Shown in pieces: positions 1-10,636 of a stretch of 64,000 nt of DNA. The stretch spans positions 51,921-115,920 of the forward strand of contig QKWP01000027.1 in NCBI GenBank assembly GCA_003550325.1, given 5' to 3'. This stretch comes from Gigaspora rosea (taxonomy: Eukaryota; Glomeromycota; Glomeromycetes; Diversisporales; Gigasporaceae). Positions within the stretch are counted from its first letter, which is position 1, and every line of letters begins with the position of its first letter. A model generated the notes under the pieces. It saw nothing but the letters and a program-made list of their open reading frames with translations. It was not told where the DNA came from and did not search any database. Position numbers and translations under genes: made by a program.

Positions 1-88
1 TTTAAGTAACTATAGTTTTGTTATTTTTAGCAAATTAGATCAAAATTGGCCAAAATTCAGTTATGATCTATGAAAGATGGTTGGTCCT
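1..88. repeat. Truncated hAT-like MITE end (copy 1 of 3)
   Basis: This is the right-hand part of the same element seen complete at 184-478 and 1450-1748. The shared stretch runs from the ATAGTTTTGTTATTTT segment to a GGTCCT end. Its left part lies outside the window. Confidence 0.6.
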
Positions 89-183
89 GGTAAAAGGGAT
101 TAATTGAATAAAATGATCAAATATATTTGAAATAGGTCCTCACACATGTACTCTGTGCTTGTAAAGCCAATTACAGTTCCTGG

Positions 184-478
184 TGGACCCAGATATATAG
201 TACAAAGATCATATGTTATACATTTTAGCAAAAACCCCAAAAATTTAAAAAATAGTAAAACAGTTTTGGCAATTATCTTGGCATCCAGTGGCCCAATTTG
301 GATGAACTTTTTTTAAATAAAGCTCTCAGTAAGGTGCATTTAACAAAAAAAAGTTCATTCAATTCTAATTACTGGATCAAAAGTTATTTAAGTAAATATA
401 GTTTTGTTATTTTCAGCGAATTAAGTCCAAATTGGCCAAAATTCAGTTATAACTTATATGAGAGATGTCTGGGGTCCT
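184..478. mobile_element. hAT-type MITE with 8-bp target duplication
   Basis: A 295-bp non-coding element with short imperfect terminal inverted repeats (left TGGACCC-AGAT, right end GATGTCTGGGGTCCT). It is flanked by a perfect 8-bp direct repeat, GTTCCTGG, at 176-183 and 479-486, which is the duplication length of hAT elements. The interior contains a module (GCATCCAGTGGCCCAATTTG) that recurs at 1450-1748 and, diverged, at 42662-43020. The 63-codon open frame inside it is not a gene. Confidence 0.75.
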
Positions 479-1449
479 GTTCCTGGTAATGCTCTATTAA
501 GTAAACTAGAAATTGTATAAACACCTTTATAAATTATTAAAAGTGGAATATCTCTTAAACCATCTGAGTTAAGTGGGCAAATTTGCTCGCTAAAATAATT
601 GGAAGAAAAGTAAACATATGGCAAAAATTTTTTTTTGTTGAAAGACTAACTAAAATTGATTAGAGTAACTCCTGAGAACACAATAAATGTGGCAATATAA
701 TAGTATGTCATTGCACATGCCATGTGATACAAGCGAAGATTGCAAGCAAAATTTCACGAAATATTTTGCATTTTTGTAAAGGAATCTTTATTGGGTCAAA
801 GCTTCACAATCGCTCTAGTAATTCAGCTTTGAATATTACAAACATAGATGAAATATCATCGTATAAAATATGAGGACTTATTCATAATATTTTTTTGATT
901 TTTTTTTTGATTTTTTTAATAGTAAATTAATAGTGATTAATAGATAATTGCTGTACTACTAGCATGCATATTTCTTGTGATATACCACTACCACATGATA
1001 TAAAATCACAAGTTGATCTGCAAAATAGTATACTTTAATTCTAGCTTATAAAAAGGGGTAGAAATGCTTAGGAAAATCTAACACAATTTTTAAAATCAAA
1101 AAAACAAGATTTTAGCAGGCAAATTTGCCTGCTAGACAGTTTAAGAAATAAGATCTAGCTGCTGAAATTGTGAGCACAGCTAAAATATAGTTGTAGAAAT
1201 TTCTATTTGCAATTTTGTGAACTTGACATGCACCTTATTTTGCTATAATATTTTTTAATATAGACACAATGCCAAACCCAGTTTCATCTATATTTCAATA
1301 TTTGTGCTATGACAAGTAAATTTTCATAATAATTTGTTTAAGTTTTTTAAAATAGTTATTAACAATAGTTTTATTTGCTTTTTGTGCCCTTACCTTTGAT
1401 AAGTTTTGAGGAATATAAAAGAGCAACTTGGGGTGGTCCCTTATGAAAC

Positions 1450-1748
1450 AGAACCCCAGACATCTAGTACAGAAGTCATATATTATACATTTTAGCAAAA
1501 ACCCCCAAAATTTGAGAAGCAAAAAAATGGTTTTTGGCAATTATCTTGGCATCCAGTAGTCCAATTTGGATGAACTTTTTTTAAAAATGAAGCTCTCAAT
1601 AATGTGCATTAACAAATAAAAAGTTCATTCAATTCTGATTACTGGATCAGAAGTTATTTAAACAAATATAGTTTTGTCATTTTTAGCAAATTATATCAAA
1701 ATTGGCCAAAATCCAGTTATGATCAATATGAGAGATGTCCAGGGTCCT
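1450..1748. mobile_element. hAT-type MITE, second full copy
   Basis: A 299-bp copy of the element at 184-478, diverged but alignable end to end. Left terminus is AGAACCCCAGACATC and right terminus is GATGTCCAGGGTCCT. Flanks TATGAAAC and CATGAACT agree at 5 of 8 positions, so this insertion is older than the one at 184. Confidence 0.65.
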
Positions 1749-1830
1749 CATGAACTAGTTTTGACCTAGCCCATCTTCTCCAAACAGATGTGATCATTTA
1801 TTTAACTTCATCTTTTCTATTATATAATAA

Positions 1831-2040
1831 TTAACTCCATTTTGTTAAACCAAACTCAAGCTTTTGCATATTAATGCAGTAGCCAACAAGCTGATTTTCT
1901 TTATGACTGGTAAGAACATTTGGTGCACCTAAATGTCTAGAAGGACTACTATTACCAACTGCATACTGAAGAGTAGTTTCTAAAAGACTGAAATTTTTCA
2001 CCAAGCTAATAATACTTGGAGGTTTGGACCTAGGCAACAA
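1831..2040 (-). pseudogene. Fragment of pogo/psq-type transposase helix-turn-helix
   Basis: A 69-codon open frame. Its C-terminal half (LGAPNVLTSHKENQLVGYCI then MQKLEFGLTK) has the pattern of the CENP-B/psq-type helix-turn-helix at the N-terminus of pogo-like (Tc1/mariner superfamily) transposases: a G-x-P-x-L-T entry, an acidic/polar E-x-x-L-V helix and an F-G-L-T end. The frame stops right after this motif. No DDE catalytic domain follows on the minus strand, so it is a fragment. I infer a dead transposon remnant; a domesticated DNA-binding exon is the less likely alternative. Confidence 0.5.
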
Positions 2041-2339
2041 TTTAACTTTTTAAGTCAGTACTAATTGCATTACTTCTTTTAGCAAAAAAATTTTTATGTT
2101 TGAATAAATTTTTATTAAAGACTAGCAAAATAAAAAAAGGTACAAAATTAAGTAATAAAATATCAAGATAATGTGATATATAAAAATTTGCTAATATATA
2201 TTGTTCTGTATAGATGTTGTAGCAAAATTAGTTGCACAAAATCATTTGTATACCAAATTAAATGTTTATACTTGATGTGTTATAATTTAAATTGGAATTT
2301 ATGTATGTGTTATAAGTAGAGATAATATGATAAATTAGA

Positions 2340-2525
2340 AATAAATGAAATATATTGTGACTCCGTAATTGGATCTGAGCAATTTTTTATTATTCAAATC
2401 CTTTTAATGAGAGGATTCAAATGGTATAGAAATTGATTAGATCTGATCATGGGATCACAATATATTTATAATTCTTTACAATTTGCCAAATTACCTCTAT
2501 TCGCCAAATTATACCTTTTATTTTA
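2340..2525. repeat. Small inverted repeat (foldback) element
   Basis: TATTGTGACTCCGTAATTGG at about 2352 is an imperfect reverse complement of the segment ending ATGGGATCACAATATA near 2460. Downstream are two near-copies of GCCAAATTACCTCT / GCCAAATTATACC. The same organisation occurs at about 31325-31705. No coding capacity. Confidence 0.45.
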
Positions 2526-3700
2526 TACAGTATATATAGTATATAGTTTGTTATGTAAACAATTTCAAAAACCTGATTTTGGTTCAATTAATCCAACTTG
2601 AGTAGGTTATCAAAATAAGACTTGTATAACATTATACAATATTTAGTAGTGTGTAACCAAAATTATTTTTGTAAAAATAGTTTACTAGGCCTTTGTATAA
2701 TATAAGTGCATATGTTATATAACTAGTATATGTATTGTGATGGATATTGCTAACAGACATTGTATAGTTTGGTATAGAAGTAGAGTGTCCTTGCTATGCT
2801 TTAAACAATAAACCCAACTTTACAGAAACTTGAAATTTTTTAATGCACAATTACTGTATAGTAACTATATAGTTACTATCTGCTATTAAATTTAATATTA
2901 ACTATACAATTACTATATAGTTACTGTACCTTAATGAATTTAAGTTTTTGTTAAGAACTATTTTGAGCTAATTTAAACTCTAAAATTTACCCTAATTCTA
3001 ATTATTTATAAATTTGCTTAATTTAGTTTAAAATAGCTAATTTTTATATATTATAATTTTAGAATAATTCTATATGTACACCTATACTAAAGATTAACCA
3101 ATATATTATTTGTTTAAACTAGAAGAGTTAATTTTTTTGGTTTTCATAACCCATAAATTCAAGAAAATATTATATATATTTGCTATTAGGTTAGTTTCTT
3201 TTAAAAAACAAATAAACTTTATAAAATTTTTGATAAGGTACTGACATTTATTACCTAATATCCATTTACTATAGGGGCTTACTCCCCACCCCCAGGTAAG
3301 GTCTATAAATAGAATTTTAGGCAATTAAATTTAACTAAGATAAGATTTTTCTTGACTCTCCCACCCCTAAAATATTATCTAATAAATGTTAGCGCCCTAA
3401 CAAAATAAAAATCTGAGTACTGACACTCCTTTTATAGAAAATTTTTATATTATAAGGACCAAAAATTAAATACTAGTAAATATAATTATATAAACTTATA
3501 CAACAATTTACATTTATTTAATTTAGTGCTAAGAAAAGGAACAAATTGACAAATAAATAATATTACAAAAAATTAATTATTTTACAAACTATTAATCAGA
3601 TTACATAGTTTAATTAATAATTCACAAGATAATTAATTTTTTGTAAGTTATTTTTTGCAAATTTGGGGTTTTTTTCTAAGTTTAATTATTTAAAAAGGAA

Positions 3701-4126
3701 CATATGGGCTGATTTATGGAATTGCCAATAATTTTAATATACTAATCTATTTTTGAATAATTTTATTACCAAAATGTTGGTCTCGATGAGACGGTTCTAA
3801 TAAATCCAAAATCATCAAAATCCAATCACAGGATCCCAAGATAATTAAGTTTTGTATAATTTTATATTAACTTTTACTATGTAGACAATCAACGTATGGA
3901 TTGGTTTTCATATATGAAAACCAATCCATACGTTGATTGTCTACATAGTAAAAGTTAATAGTAAAATTATACAAAACTTAATTATCTTGGGATCCTGTGA
4001 TTGGATTTTGATGATTTTGGATTTATTAGAACCGTCTCATCGAGACCAACATTTTGGTAATAAAATTATTTAAAAATAGATTAGTATATTAAAAGTTATT
4101 GGCAATTCCATAAATCAGCCCATATG
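3701..4126. mobile_element. 426-bp near-perfect palindromic element
   Basis: The element starts and ends with CATATG. Its two ~210-bp arms are almost perfect reverse complements meeting at GGTTTTCATATATGAAAACC (centre about 3912). Each arm carries TTACCAAAATGTTGGTCTCG followed by ATGAGACGGTTCTAATAAAT, then the segment AATCCAATCACAGGATCCCA. A second copy starts at 63747 and a diverged relative lies at 33082-33523. It is non-coding and behaves as a foldback/MITE-type element; no target duplication is evident, so the superfamily is unassigned. Confidence 0.75.
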
Positions 4127-4136
4127 ATCTGTTATA

Positions 4137-4379
4137 TAGTGCACCGTGCACTCAGTGCACTCCTTGGGTAACCTCTATTATGTTACTAAGCTATCTCGCA
4201 ATTTTACTAGGGTAACCCCTGTTGTGTTACTAAGCAAAAATGCTCCTCTCGCAATTTTACTCTAAATCCAACCCTAACCCTAAACCTAAACCTAACCCTA
4301 AACCTAAACCTAACCCTAATCCTAACCCTAACCTTTATACTAAATTTATAGGAATGCACTGAGTGCACCGGTGCACTGT
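4137..4379. repeat. Inverted-repeat unit enclosing telomere-like repeats
   Basis: Left end GTGCACCGTGCACTCAGTGC is matched in inverse by GCACTGAGTGCACCGGTGCA at the right. Between them lie two tandem ~55-bp units (GGGTAACC...GTTACTAAGC...CTCGCAATTTTACT) and then a CCCTAA/CCTAAA array at about 4266-4336. It looks like a small non-autonomous element that carries a telomere-like tract. Confidence 0.5.
4266..4336. repeat. Interstitial telomere-like (CCCTAA / CCTAAA) array
   Basis: About twelve units alternate between CCCTAA and CCTAAA variants with a single CCTAAT. A short second tract (about 4480-4510) arises from the downstream 178-bp duplication. The tract is internal to the sequence on both sides, so it is not a chromosome end. 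Confidence 0.7.
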
Positions 4380-4652
4380 TTAAATTTTTTCATTTAAAAA
4401 TATTCAAATTAATATATTTTCATATTATATCGGGTGATTTTTAGAATACCCTAAAAATTTTGGGGTTCAAATAATATAAACCTAAACCTAACCCTAATCC
4501 TAACCCTAACCTTTATACTAAATTTATAGGAATGCACTGAGTGCACCGGTGCACTGTTTAAATTTTTTCATTTAAAAATATTCAAATTAATATATTTTCA
4601 TATTATATCGGGTGATTTTTAGAATACCCTAAAAATTTTGGGGTTCAAATAA
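4298..4652. repeat. 178-bp tandem duplication
   Basis: The segment from the CCTAAACCTAACCCTAATCC tract through TTTGGGGTTCAAATAATATA occurs twice in tandem. The offset is 178 bp (ACCTTTATAC starts at 4331 and 4509). The copies look identical by eye, implying a recent duplication or a collapsed/expanded assembly repeat. Confidence 0.75.
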
Positions 4653-4659
4653 TATATAC

Positions 4660-5616
4660 ATTATATAATGATTTGCATATATATATATTAATAGTTATGC
4701 AACCAACTTATCTGTTATATACAATCAATTTCACATTGCCCTTTTGGAGTCGCGAGTCACATTCCTGCCTTGTCATTTTTGAAGTTTTTATTGTTAGGTT
4801 GTATTCGTCTAATTAATAGAAAGCTATGAAGTTTTTTTTTATTTATTTCTTACTAATCTTCACTTTGACTTTTGTAGCTGTTGCCAATTTTGCCGTCCCT
4901 TTTCAAATTGCATTTTTTAAATTGTCATTAAAAAAAACATAAGCATAATAAAAAAAAAACATTTACCAGGTTTTTGTCTTGACTAGCATGCTTCGTTATT
5001 TGGTACACAAATTATCTTATAATAATAAAATAAGCTGCGTCCCTAGATTATTTTCAATCGACTTAATTGTATGAAGTTTTAATTACATCTAAATAAAGAA
5101 TTTTAAAATTATGAGTTATCCAATTTTAACATTTGGTTATATAATTCGCTTGGATTTTTAAGTGCAGTTAAACATTAATTATATTTATTTTCGATTCATT
5201 AAAGAGTTTTTTTTTTCTTTGACGAATATATATTTTAATATTTAATTAAAACTTTCATAAGCAAGTAAGTTGTTAATAGTAGATTAAAAAAAAAGAACTG
5301 ACCCGCTATCATAATTTTGGAATACCATGTTATGTGCAAAGCGAAAAATAAAATTTTTTTATTAAAAAAAAAAAACAAATCGGTATGTACGTATAATCTT
5401 CCCAAAACTTGTTACGGATAAAACAGAATTTTTAATTGTACCATTTTCAATAAAAAAATAAAGCAATCATTGCTTCTTTAATCGGTTTATTCCAACTGAT
5501 AGAATTATAAATATTCGAATGACTTCTTTTTATCTTTTTCGATCCTGACACTATTTTAGCAATCTCCAACTTTATTTATTCTATTAGCATTACCCATCTC
5601 TGCAGATTTTTTATAG
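4660..5616. other. Non-coding AT-rich stretch
   Basis: No open frame, repeat or element boundary that I can support. Several A/T homopolymer runs of 8-11 bases are present. Confidence 0.4.
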
Positions 5617-5844
5617 CATTCAAATGCCTTCTTTTGTCCTTTCCGACTTCGATTCCTTCACCACCAGGAATTTTGTCAGTACCTTAACCTTATCGAATTA
5701 GATGCGGGAGATAAAGAAATAAACCGACCAGCCTGTTCTGTATATTCTGACCACAAGGCTAAACACCAAGAGGGATGTCTATGCTTTAGGCCGGAAAAAA
5801 TAGAAGGTTGGATAGATGAAATGGGAGAACAATATTCTAACTAA
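5617..5844 (+). pseudogene. Unidentified open segment, possibly an exon or gene remnant
   Basis: A 75-codon frame between stops whose second half reads like coding sequence: charged, low in AT-bias residues, with GCLCFRPEKIEGWIDEMGEQ before the stop. It has no ATG at its beginning; the first in-frame methionine is near the end. If real it is an internal/terminal exon or a decayed gene. I do not recognise the family. It lies about 200 bp upstream of another small frame on the same strand (6045). Confidence 0.25.
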
Positions 5845-6044
5845 CACGCATGCTTATAAATGTATTAGTTATTTTTTAAATAAAAAAAATTTACAAAAAT
5901 CACCATTTTTTAAACTCTAGTTCTGCATAATACTGGGCGTGAGGAAGTAGTCAGCAGGAAAAATACTATCATACTGCTGTATAATTATAATAAGAAGGAT
6001 AGAAGGTTAAAAAAACCTGAAATCCTTCTTAAAAACATACCAAA

Positions 6045-6212
6045 ATGAATAAAGAAATAAAAAACCAAGTTCAAACTGAACTTAAACAAAACGGGAACGC
6101 TGGCCCAGGAACAGAATTAGTGAATAAAGAAAGAGAAGAAAAATTAAGTGAAAATGAAGTTTTTGAATTAATACAAAAAATCAAAGAGATTGAAGAGCAA
6201 AAAGAAGAGTGA
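6045..6212 (+). CDS. Small hypothetical protein, 55 residues, charged
   Basis: Starts at an ATG and ends at TGA. The product is strongly charged (many Glu and Lys), lacks hydrophobic segments and is probably helical in its second half. A 9-bp inverted repeat (AAGAAGGAT ... ATCCTTCTT) lies just upstream at about 5993-6031. Further short frames follow, one preceded by an AAAGGAGG purine tract. I do not recognise the protein. It could be chance, or a fragment of an unrecognised element. Confidence 0.25.
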   Translation: MNKEIKNQVQTELKQNGNAGPGTELVNKEREEKLSENEVFELIQKIKEIEEQKEE

Positions 6213-6906
6213 GAATGAAACCGAAACAACGCCAAAGTTAATCTAAGTTAACCATTAATCGAAGGCAAAACTTACAAAGAAATGGCAAAGATTAAATGGA
6301 TACAAAGGAGGAAATTACCGAGATTATAACTACAGAACTACAAGAATTTCATTAGTACCTAAATCTTCATAACTACATGTGTTTGCTTATAAATTCCAAA
6401 ATGAATTTTTGGTTGTGAAAACCACAAAAATTTGATTTTGACGTACCAAAGATAAATATATGTCACAAGATCTAAATATGTGCCGCAAGATCTAAACAAA
6501 AGCTAAGGTGCATCGAGAGATCTAAACAAACTAAAAAGTTAAACTTTGTAAGGTTTAAATTTTTAAAAAATTTAAAAAAAAAGTTTTAATCTAAAATTAA
6601 CTTCTCTTACTTTTTATTAAATTCGAATCTTTCTAAAAAAAACTCATGGGTTTTGAGGTAGGCTCATGGGTTTTATTATATTCTCTAGAAAAGACAACGA
6701 ATTTGACATGTGATTTTGGAGATCATTTTTTATTTACATCCAATCAATATGTGACTTTTTGCAGATCATTGAATATTTTGGGGACTAATTTAAGGTCCAA
6801 TTCCATAAATCGACCGATATGTTGAATTAGCAGTTTTATTTTTATTTAATAGGCAAATATTAATTTTTTATTAATATTTGTCTATATATATATTTTTTTA
6901 TAATTA
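6213..6906. other. Non-coding stretch with a palindrome-family remnant
   Basis: No supported gene. At about 6808-6835 the sequence CAATTCCATAAATCGACCGA followed by TATG matches the outer end of the 3701-4126 palindromic element, so a broken copy ends here next to the LINE poly(A) tail. Confidence 0.4.
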
Positions 6907-7368
6907 TTTTTTTTTTTAAACTTAACAACCATGCTCTACTTTATTAGAGTTTGTATAAAAATTACATAAACTAAAAGCTAACTATAATATAGGCTAATAC
7001 TAGGCTTATTCTACTAGTGCCTAGGTATGGTTGTTGTACTAATGTTTGATAGTTTCGCAGCTATATACGATTTTCCTCATATATTTCTACGAGAGCATGT
7101 TCAGGTCCTCAGCTACCTTCAAAACAACTACTTTCGCATTCACTAACTTACTATGTGTGAACCCCTTATTTGATTTAACATTGAGTTCTTGACTAACTCA
7201 TTCAATGAATCTTCTATCTCTTGTTTTTACTGTTTTTCCTGCTTTCTGTCTCTTCTCTTAGCCTCTATGAGCTCTTAATTGAGTGGCTCTTTGTTTTGAA
7301 CTTCAAAATCTTTACGTTTTTTTAAAAATCTCTCTATACTGATTCCTTTTTCTCACTTAATAAATTTA

Positions 7369-7700
7369 TTACATCTTTCCTTTCAGATAACATGGTAGAA
7401 ACCTTCTTGTACTACATACAGGATCACATCCATACAAATTCTTGTATCCTTTAGACAGTTTCTTTTTATACAATAACTTGAGTTTCTCCCTTTCTACAAG
7501 TCCACTTAAATAAACTTCTCTTTTCTTAAAATGAACTTCTTTACTATCACTTAATAGGATTTTACTTAGATCGTAAAGAGTCTTTCTTCGTCTGAAAGTA
7601 CTGCCCATGCAGCACTTAATGCTTTGTTTTCTGTTTCCTGGCACATCTTCTTAGCAAAACTGCACCGAATTAAATGTCTCATAGTTTCCTTAGTCTTCTT
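7369..7700 (-). pseudogene. LINE C-terminal Cys/His region
   Basis: The frame at 7369-7644, extended upstream, gives a Cys ... ETMRHLIRC motif (C-x-n-H-x4-C). This resembles the zinc-knuckle-like motif that follows RNase H in many LINE ORF2 proteins. It lies in the expected order downstream of the RNase H domain. Frame breaks separate it from that domain. Confidence 0.5.
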
Positions 7701-8173
7701 CTTGTATAAAATACAGTTTGGCAACTTATATAACTAAGGCTTACGAGTATGCAACTTATTTATAGTTGGAAGAAGTTGGAATATTCCTTTGATTTATAAA
7801 GTTAGTTTGAAGCTACTCTCTATTCTTCTACATCTAAATTCTCCCAATTCCTTAAGTCTTGCTCATCTGTAAGACCAGTCTAGCTTATTGCTATTATGAT
7901 TATATTCTGCTACTAGACTTTTACTTGAAAGATGATATCTTCCCTCAAAAGCTCTTCTCTTTAGCTGCATTATAAACTTATGTGGACAATTGTTGATATG
8001 GTTTTCATTCTACTATAGAGATGCATTCCAATACATAGGGGTTAGTAGATATCTACTTTCAGTTTTCTTCCAAATGTGCTGCTTTGTTTGCTAAATTGTT
8101 TGCAAGTTTGTCTATACTATACCATTGTGCACCTTCACTTTAAAAAGCTCTATGGAGAGATTTTTGACTTGGA

Positions 8174-8505
8174 CTACCTTATAAATCTGTCAAGAATTAA
8201 CCTGTTTTTCAATTTAAAACCTTTTTTGAAGCTTCGTGACCTGAACACATTCTCAATACTGCTAATTGCTACTAGACTATCTGTCTTGACTACAACTACA
8301 GAATCTGATTTTACTACTAACAAAGCACAAAGAATTGCAACCAATTCAGATCTCGTCAATAAAGCCCAATCAGCTACTCTGATTTTCCCTACCAAATTTA
8401 CTATCTTCTCTTTTCTATTTATTGTATCCAAGCAGAACCTATCCTATCTTCAAAACCTTCCTTCTCCTTGTACCAAGAACTATCAGTATAAAAGACAGTC
8501 TGATC
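8174..8505 (-). pseudogene. LINE RNase H domain (broken)
   Basis: Three acidic motifs of RNase H are readable on the minus strand: FYTDSSWYKE (about 8475-8505, first Asp), TRSELVAILCALL (Glu) and VVVKTDSLVAISS (second Asp). These residues coordinate the metal ions in active enzymes and degrade the RNA strand of the hybrid. The first motif is in a different frame from the other two, so the domain is not translatable as one piece. Confidence 0.7.
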
Positions 8506-9702
8506 TTTCTTCTTTATATTTTTTCCTATTATGCCTAATAGTAAATTCGTAATTTTCCTACTTAACCCTTGTTTTTTGATTATTTCAAATTCTATTCTGT
8601 TAACTTCTACTACTATAGCTACTTTTTCTGTACCACTTTGATCTTTAGATGCACTTTTATAAGCAGTATGCTAATAATAATCCAAAGGAAATGATATTAT
8701 CCAGTTATTCTCTTTTTTGACTATACCATTTACTCTGCTAATACATTTTTTCATTTCTATTGTGAATTGGCAGTCATTCTCTTTTCCACCTTTATTTAAA
8801 ATTCAACTTTTACATCTACTTATTCTAACTGCATCTTTCACTTTTTGGGTTTCGACCCAATGCTCCACTATGGCTTTGCACCTGAACTTTTTGCATATAC
8901 ATCCCAAAAAGTGTGTAGTTGAATTTTTCCTTTTTACTACTACCCAATCCTTGCACCTTTTATCTTCACGAACTTTCCTTATTGGCAATGTAAGCTTATT
9001 ACTTTTACTTCTAGTTAGTACTCCCTCTTGAAGACTCTTTTATCAAAATTCTTTCTTTAATCCTGCTAAACTATTCAGGTGTTTTTCCTCTCATGCTTCT
9101 TTCTCTTATACCTTTAACTTGTTGTTATAATATTAAATCTGTGCCTATCAGATCTATTAACTAGTTCAGAGATACTAGTTCCAAACTAACTCTTGGGTTC
9201 ACCGAGTTTCTTATCATTCTTTTGTCTAAGAAACTTACAATCACAATCTTCTTGCTACATGCCTTATTCTGAATACTTTGAGTTTCGAACTTTAAGTTGA
9301 TTAGTTTGCATTTTTCGATTACACTGCATAAAAGATTTTCTTTCTAAAGAGTAGTATATCACATATTAAAAAGCACACTATGTACATCCTGTAAAATACT
9401 AGCCTTGATTGCACCTTGTTTTATTCTTAGCTCTGCCAGGCTTTCTAAACCTTCACTACTGTTTAACATTTTTAAGAGACTCATTGCTGTTTAGCCAACA
9501 ATGAGCTTGCCAAGGGTTTAAAGCCCAGAATGCCTTTGTGAAAATATTGTGTTATTTGGTGCAGTTTGCGCTATGCCTAACTTTTTTTTACATAGGCGAA
9601 TTATTGGCTGGTATATACTTTCCAGGTTCTTTTCTGATAGAGCTATGGCCTGCAAAATATACTCTAATTTTGGAAGAAGCACCTAATTGTTATATAGCTT
9701 AT

Positions 9703-10636
9703 CTAACTAGCTGTTACCTTTTTCTTTTCTAATAAGTGCATAAACAATCCAACAATCTTCTTTACTTTCCTTTTAATGCTAGCTAAATCTTTGGATGTGT
9801 GCAAGAATGTACCCAGAAATTTAACATCAAAAAGTTTTGGTTTTGCAAGTAATTTTGTCTTACAGAAAAGGTCACAACTTTCTTCCTTTGCGAGCTTCGA
9901 ATGGATTATTACCAGCTTGAACTTGCTGCTATTAACTTCGATATCATTAATATAGAAGAACTGCTCTGCAATACTAATTGTTCTTTCTAATTGCTCCTGA
10001 GAGTCTGCGATCCATATTGTGTCATCAGCATATGCTAGAACAGCCTGATGTATGCTTAAGCTTCTTTCCTTGTCTATGTTTGCCTTGAAAACATTTACTT
10101 CCGCAATATAATCCAAGGACTTTCTTTCTGAACCCTAACTAACAGAGGATTGTAGAAAATTCTTCACACTAAGGGAGAAATAACCTCATCTTGGTCGATC
10201 TCATTCTCAGCTACGAACTCCTCTGTAAGGCCATAATCTGTTATTACTCGTATATTCCTCTTACTAAATAAGTTAATAACAAACTTAATTACAATTTCTG
10301 GAAGCCTTATTCTTCGCATAGCTTTTTCAAGCATCACCAAACCAATGAAATCAAAGCCTTCTTCATATCTTGGAAAAGGAGCCACATTCCCTTCTTTTTC
10401 TTATGGGCCTTCTTAAAAAATAAGTTTAGGGTATGAATAGGTTCTTTTGTCGAATTTTCTAGTAAACCTGCAAAATTAGATTTTTGCAAAATATTCTTGT
10501 TTTTAATTATCATACTTAACCTCTCCATTATGTTTCTTGTTACACACTTGCGTAAAGCTTCTAATAATGCAATTGGTCTTATCCTGTCCAACGCAAAACC
10601 CCTATCTTCCCTTTTAGAAATTGTATAAATTTGCAT
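9703..10636 (-). pseudogene. LINE reverse transcriptase domain (broken)
   Basis: Three overlapping minus-strand frames carry the RT palm and finger motifs. 10334-10636 contains the PIALLEALRKCVTRNIMERL segment of motif 1-2. 10164-10385 contains the FDFIGLVMLEKA ... DQDEVISPLV segment (motifs A-B; the DQGxxxSP glycine position is Glu here). 9703-10116 contains AYADDTIWI, with YADD at 10021-10032. YADD is the catalytic motif of non-LTR reverse transcriptases. At least two frameshifts separate the pieces. Confidence 0.8.

Larger units (their letters stand above)
1749..3700. other. AT-rich stretch without recognisable genes
   Basis: Apart from the transposase fragment (1831-2040), the small foldback (2340-2525) and a Harbinger-like end near 3341-3400, I see only AT-rich low-complexity sequence with no persuasive open frame. 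Confidence 0.5.

Noticed and set aside
3106..3324. 72-codon minus-strand frame
   Set aside because: AT-driven composition, no motif, and it overlaps a Harbinger-like repeat end.
4266..4336. Chromosome end
   Set aside because: Ordinary sequence continues on both sides and the repeats are mixed variants, so it is interstitial.
8076..9031. Plus-strand frames of 158 and 104 codons
   Set aside because: Antisense to the minus-strand LINE, where RNase H motifs are readable; the plus-strand products have no motif.
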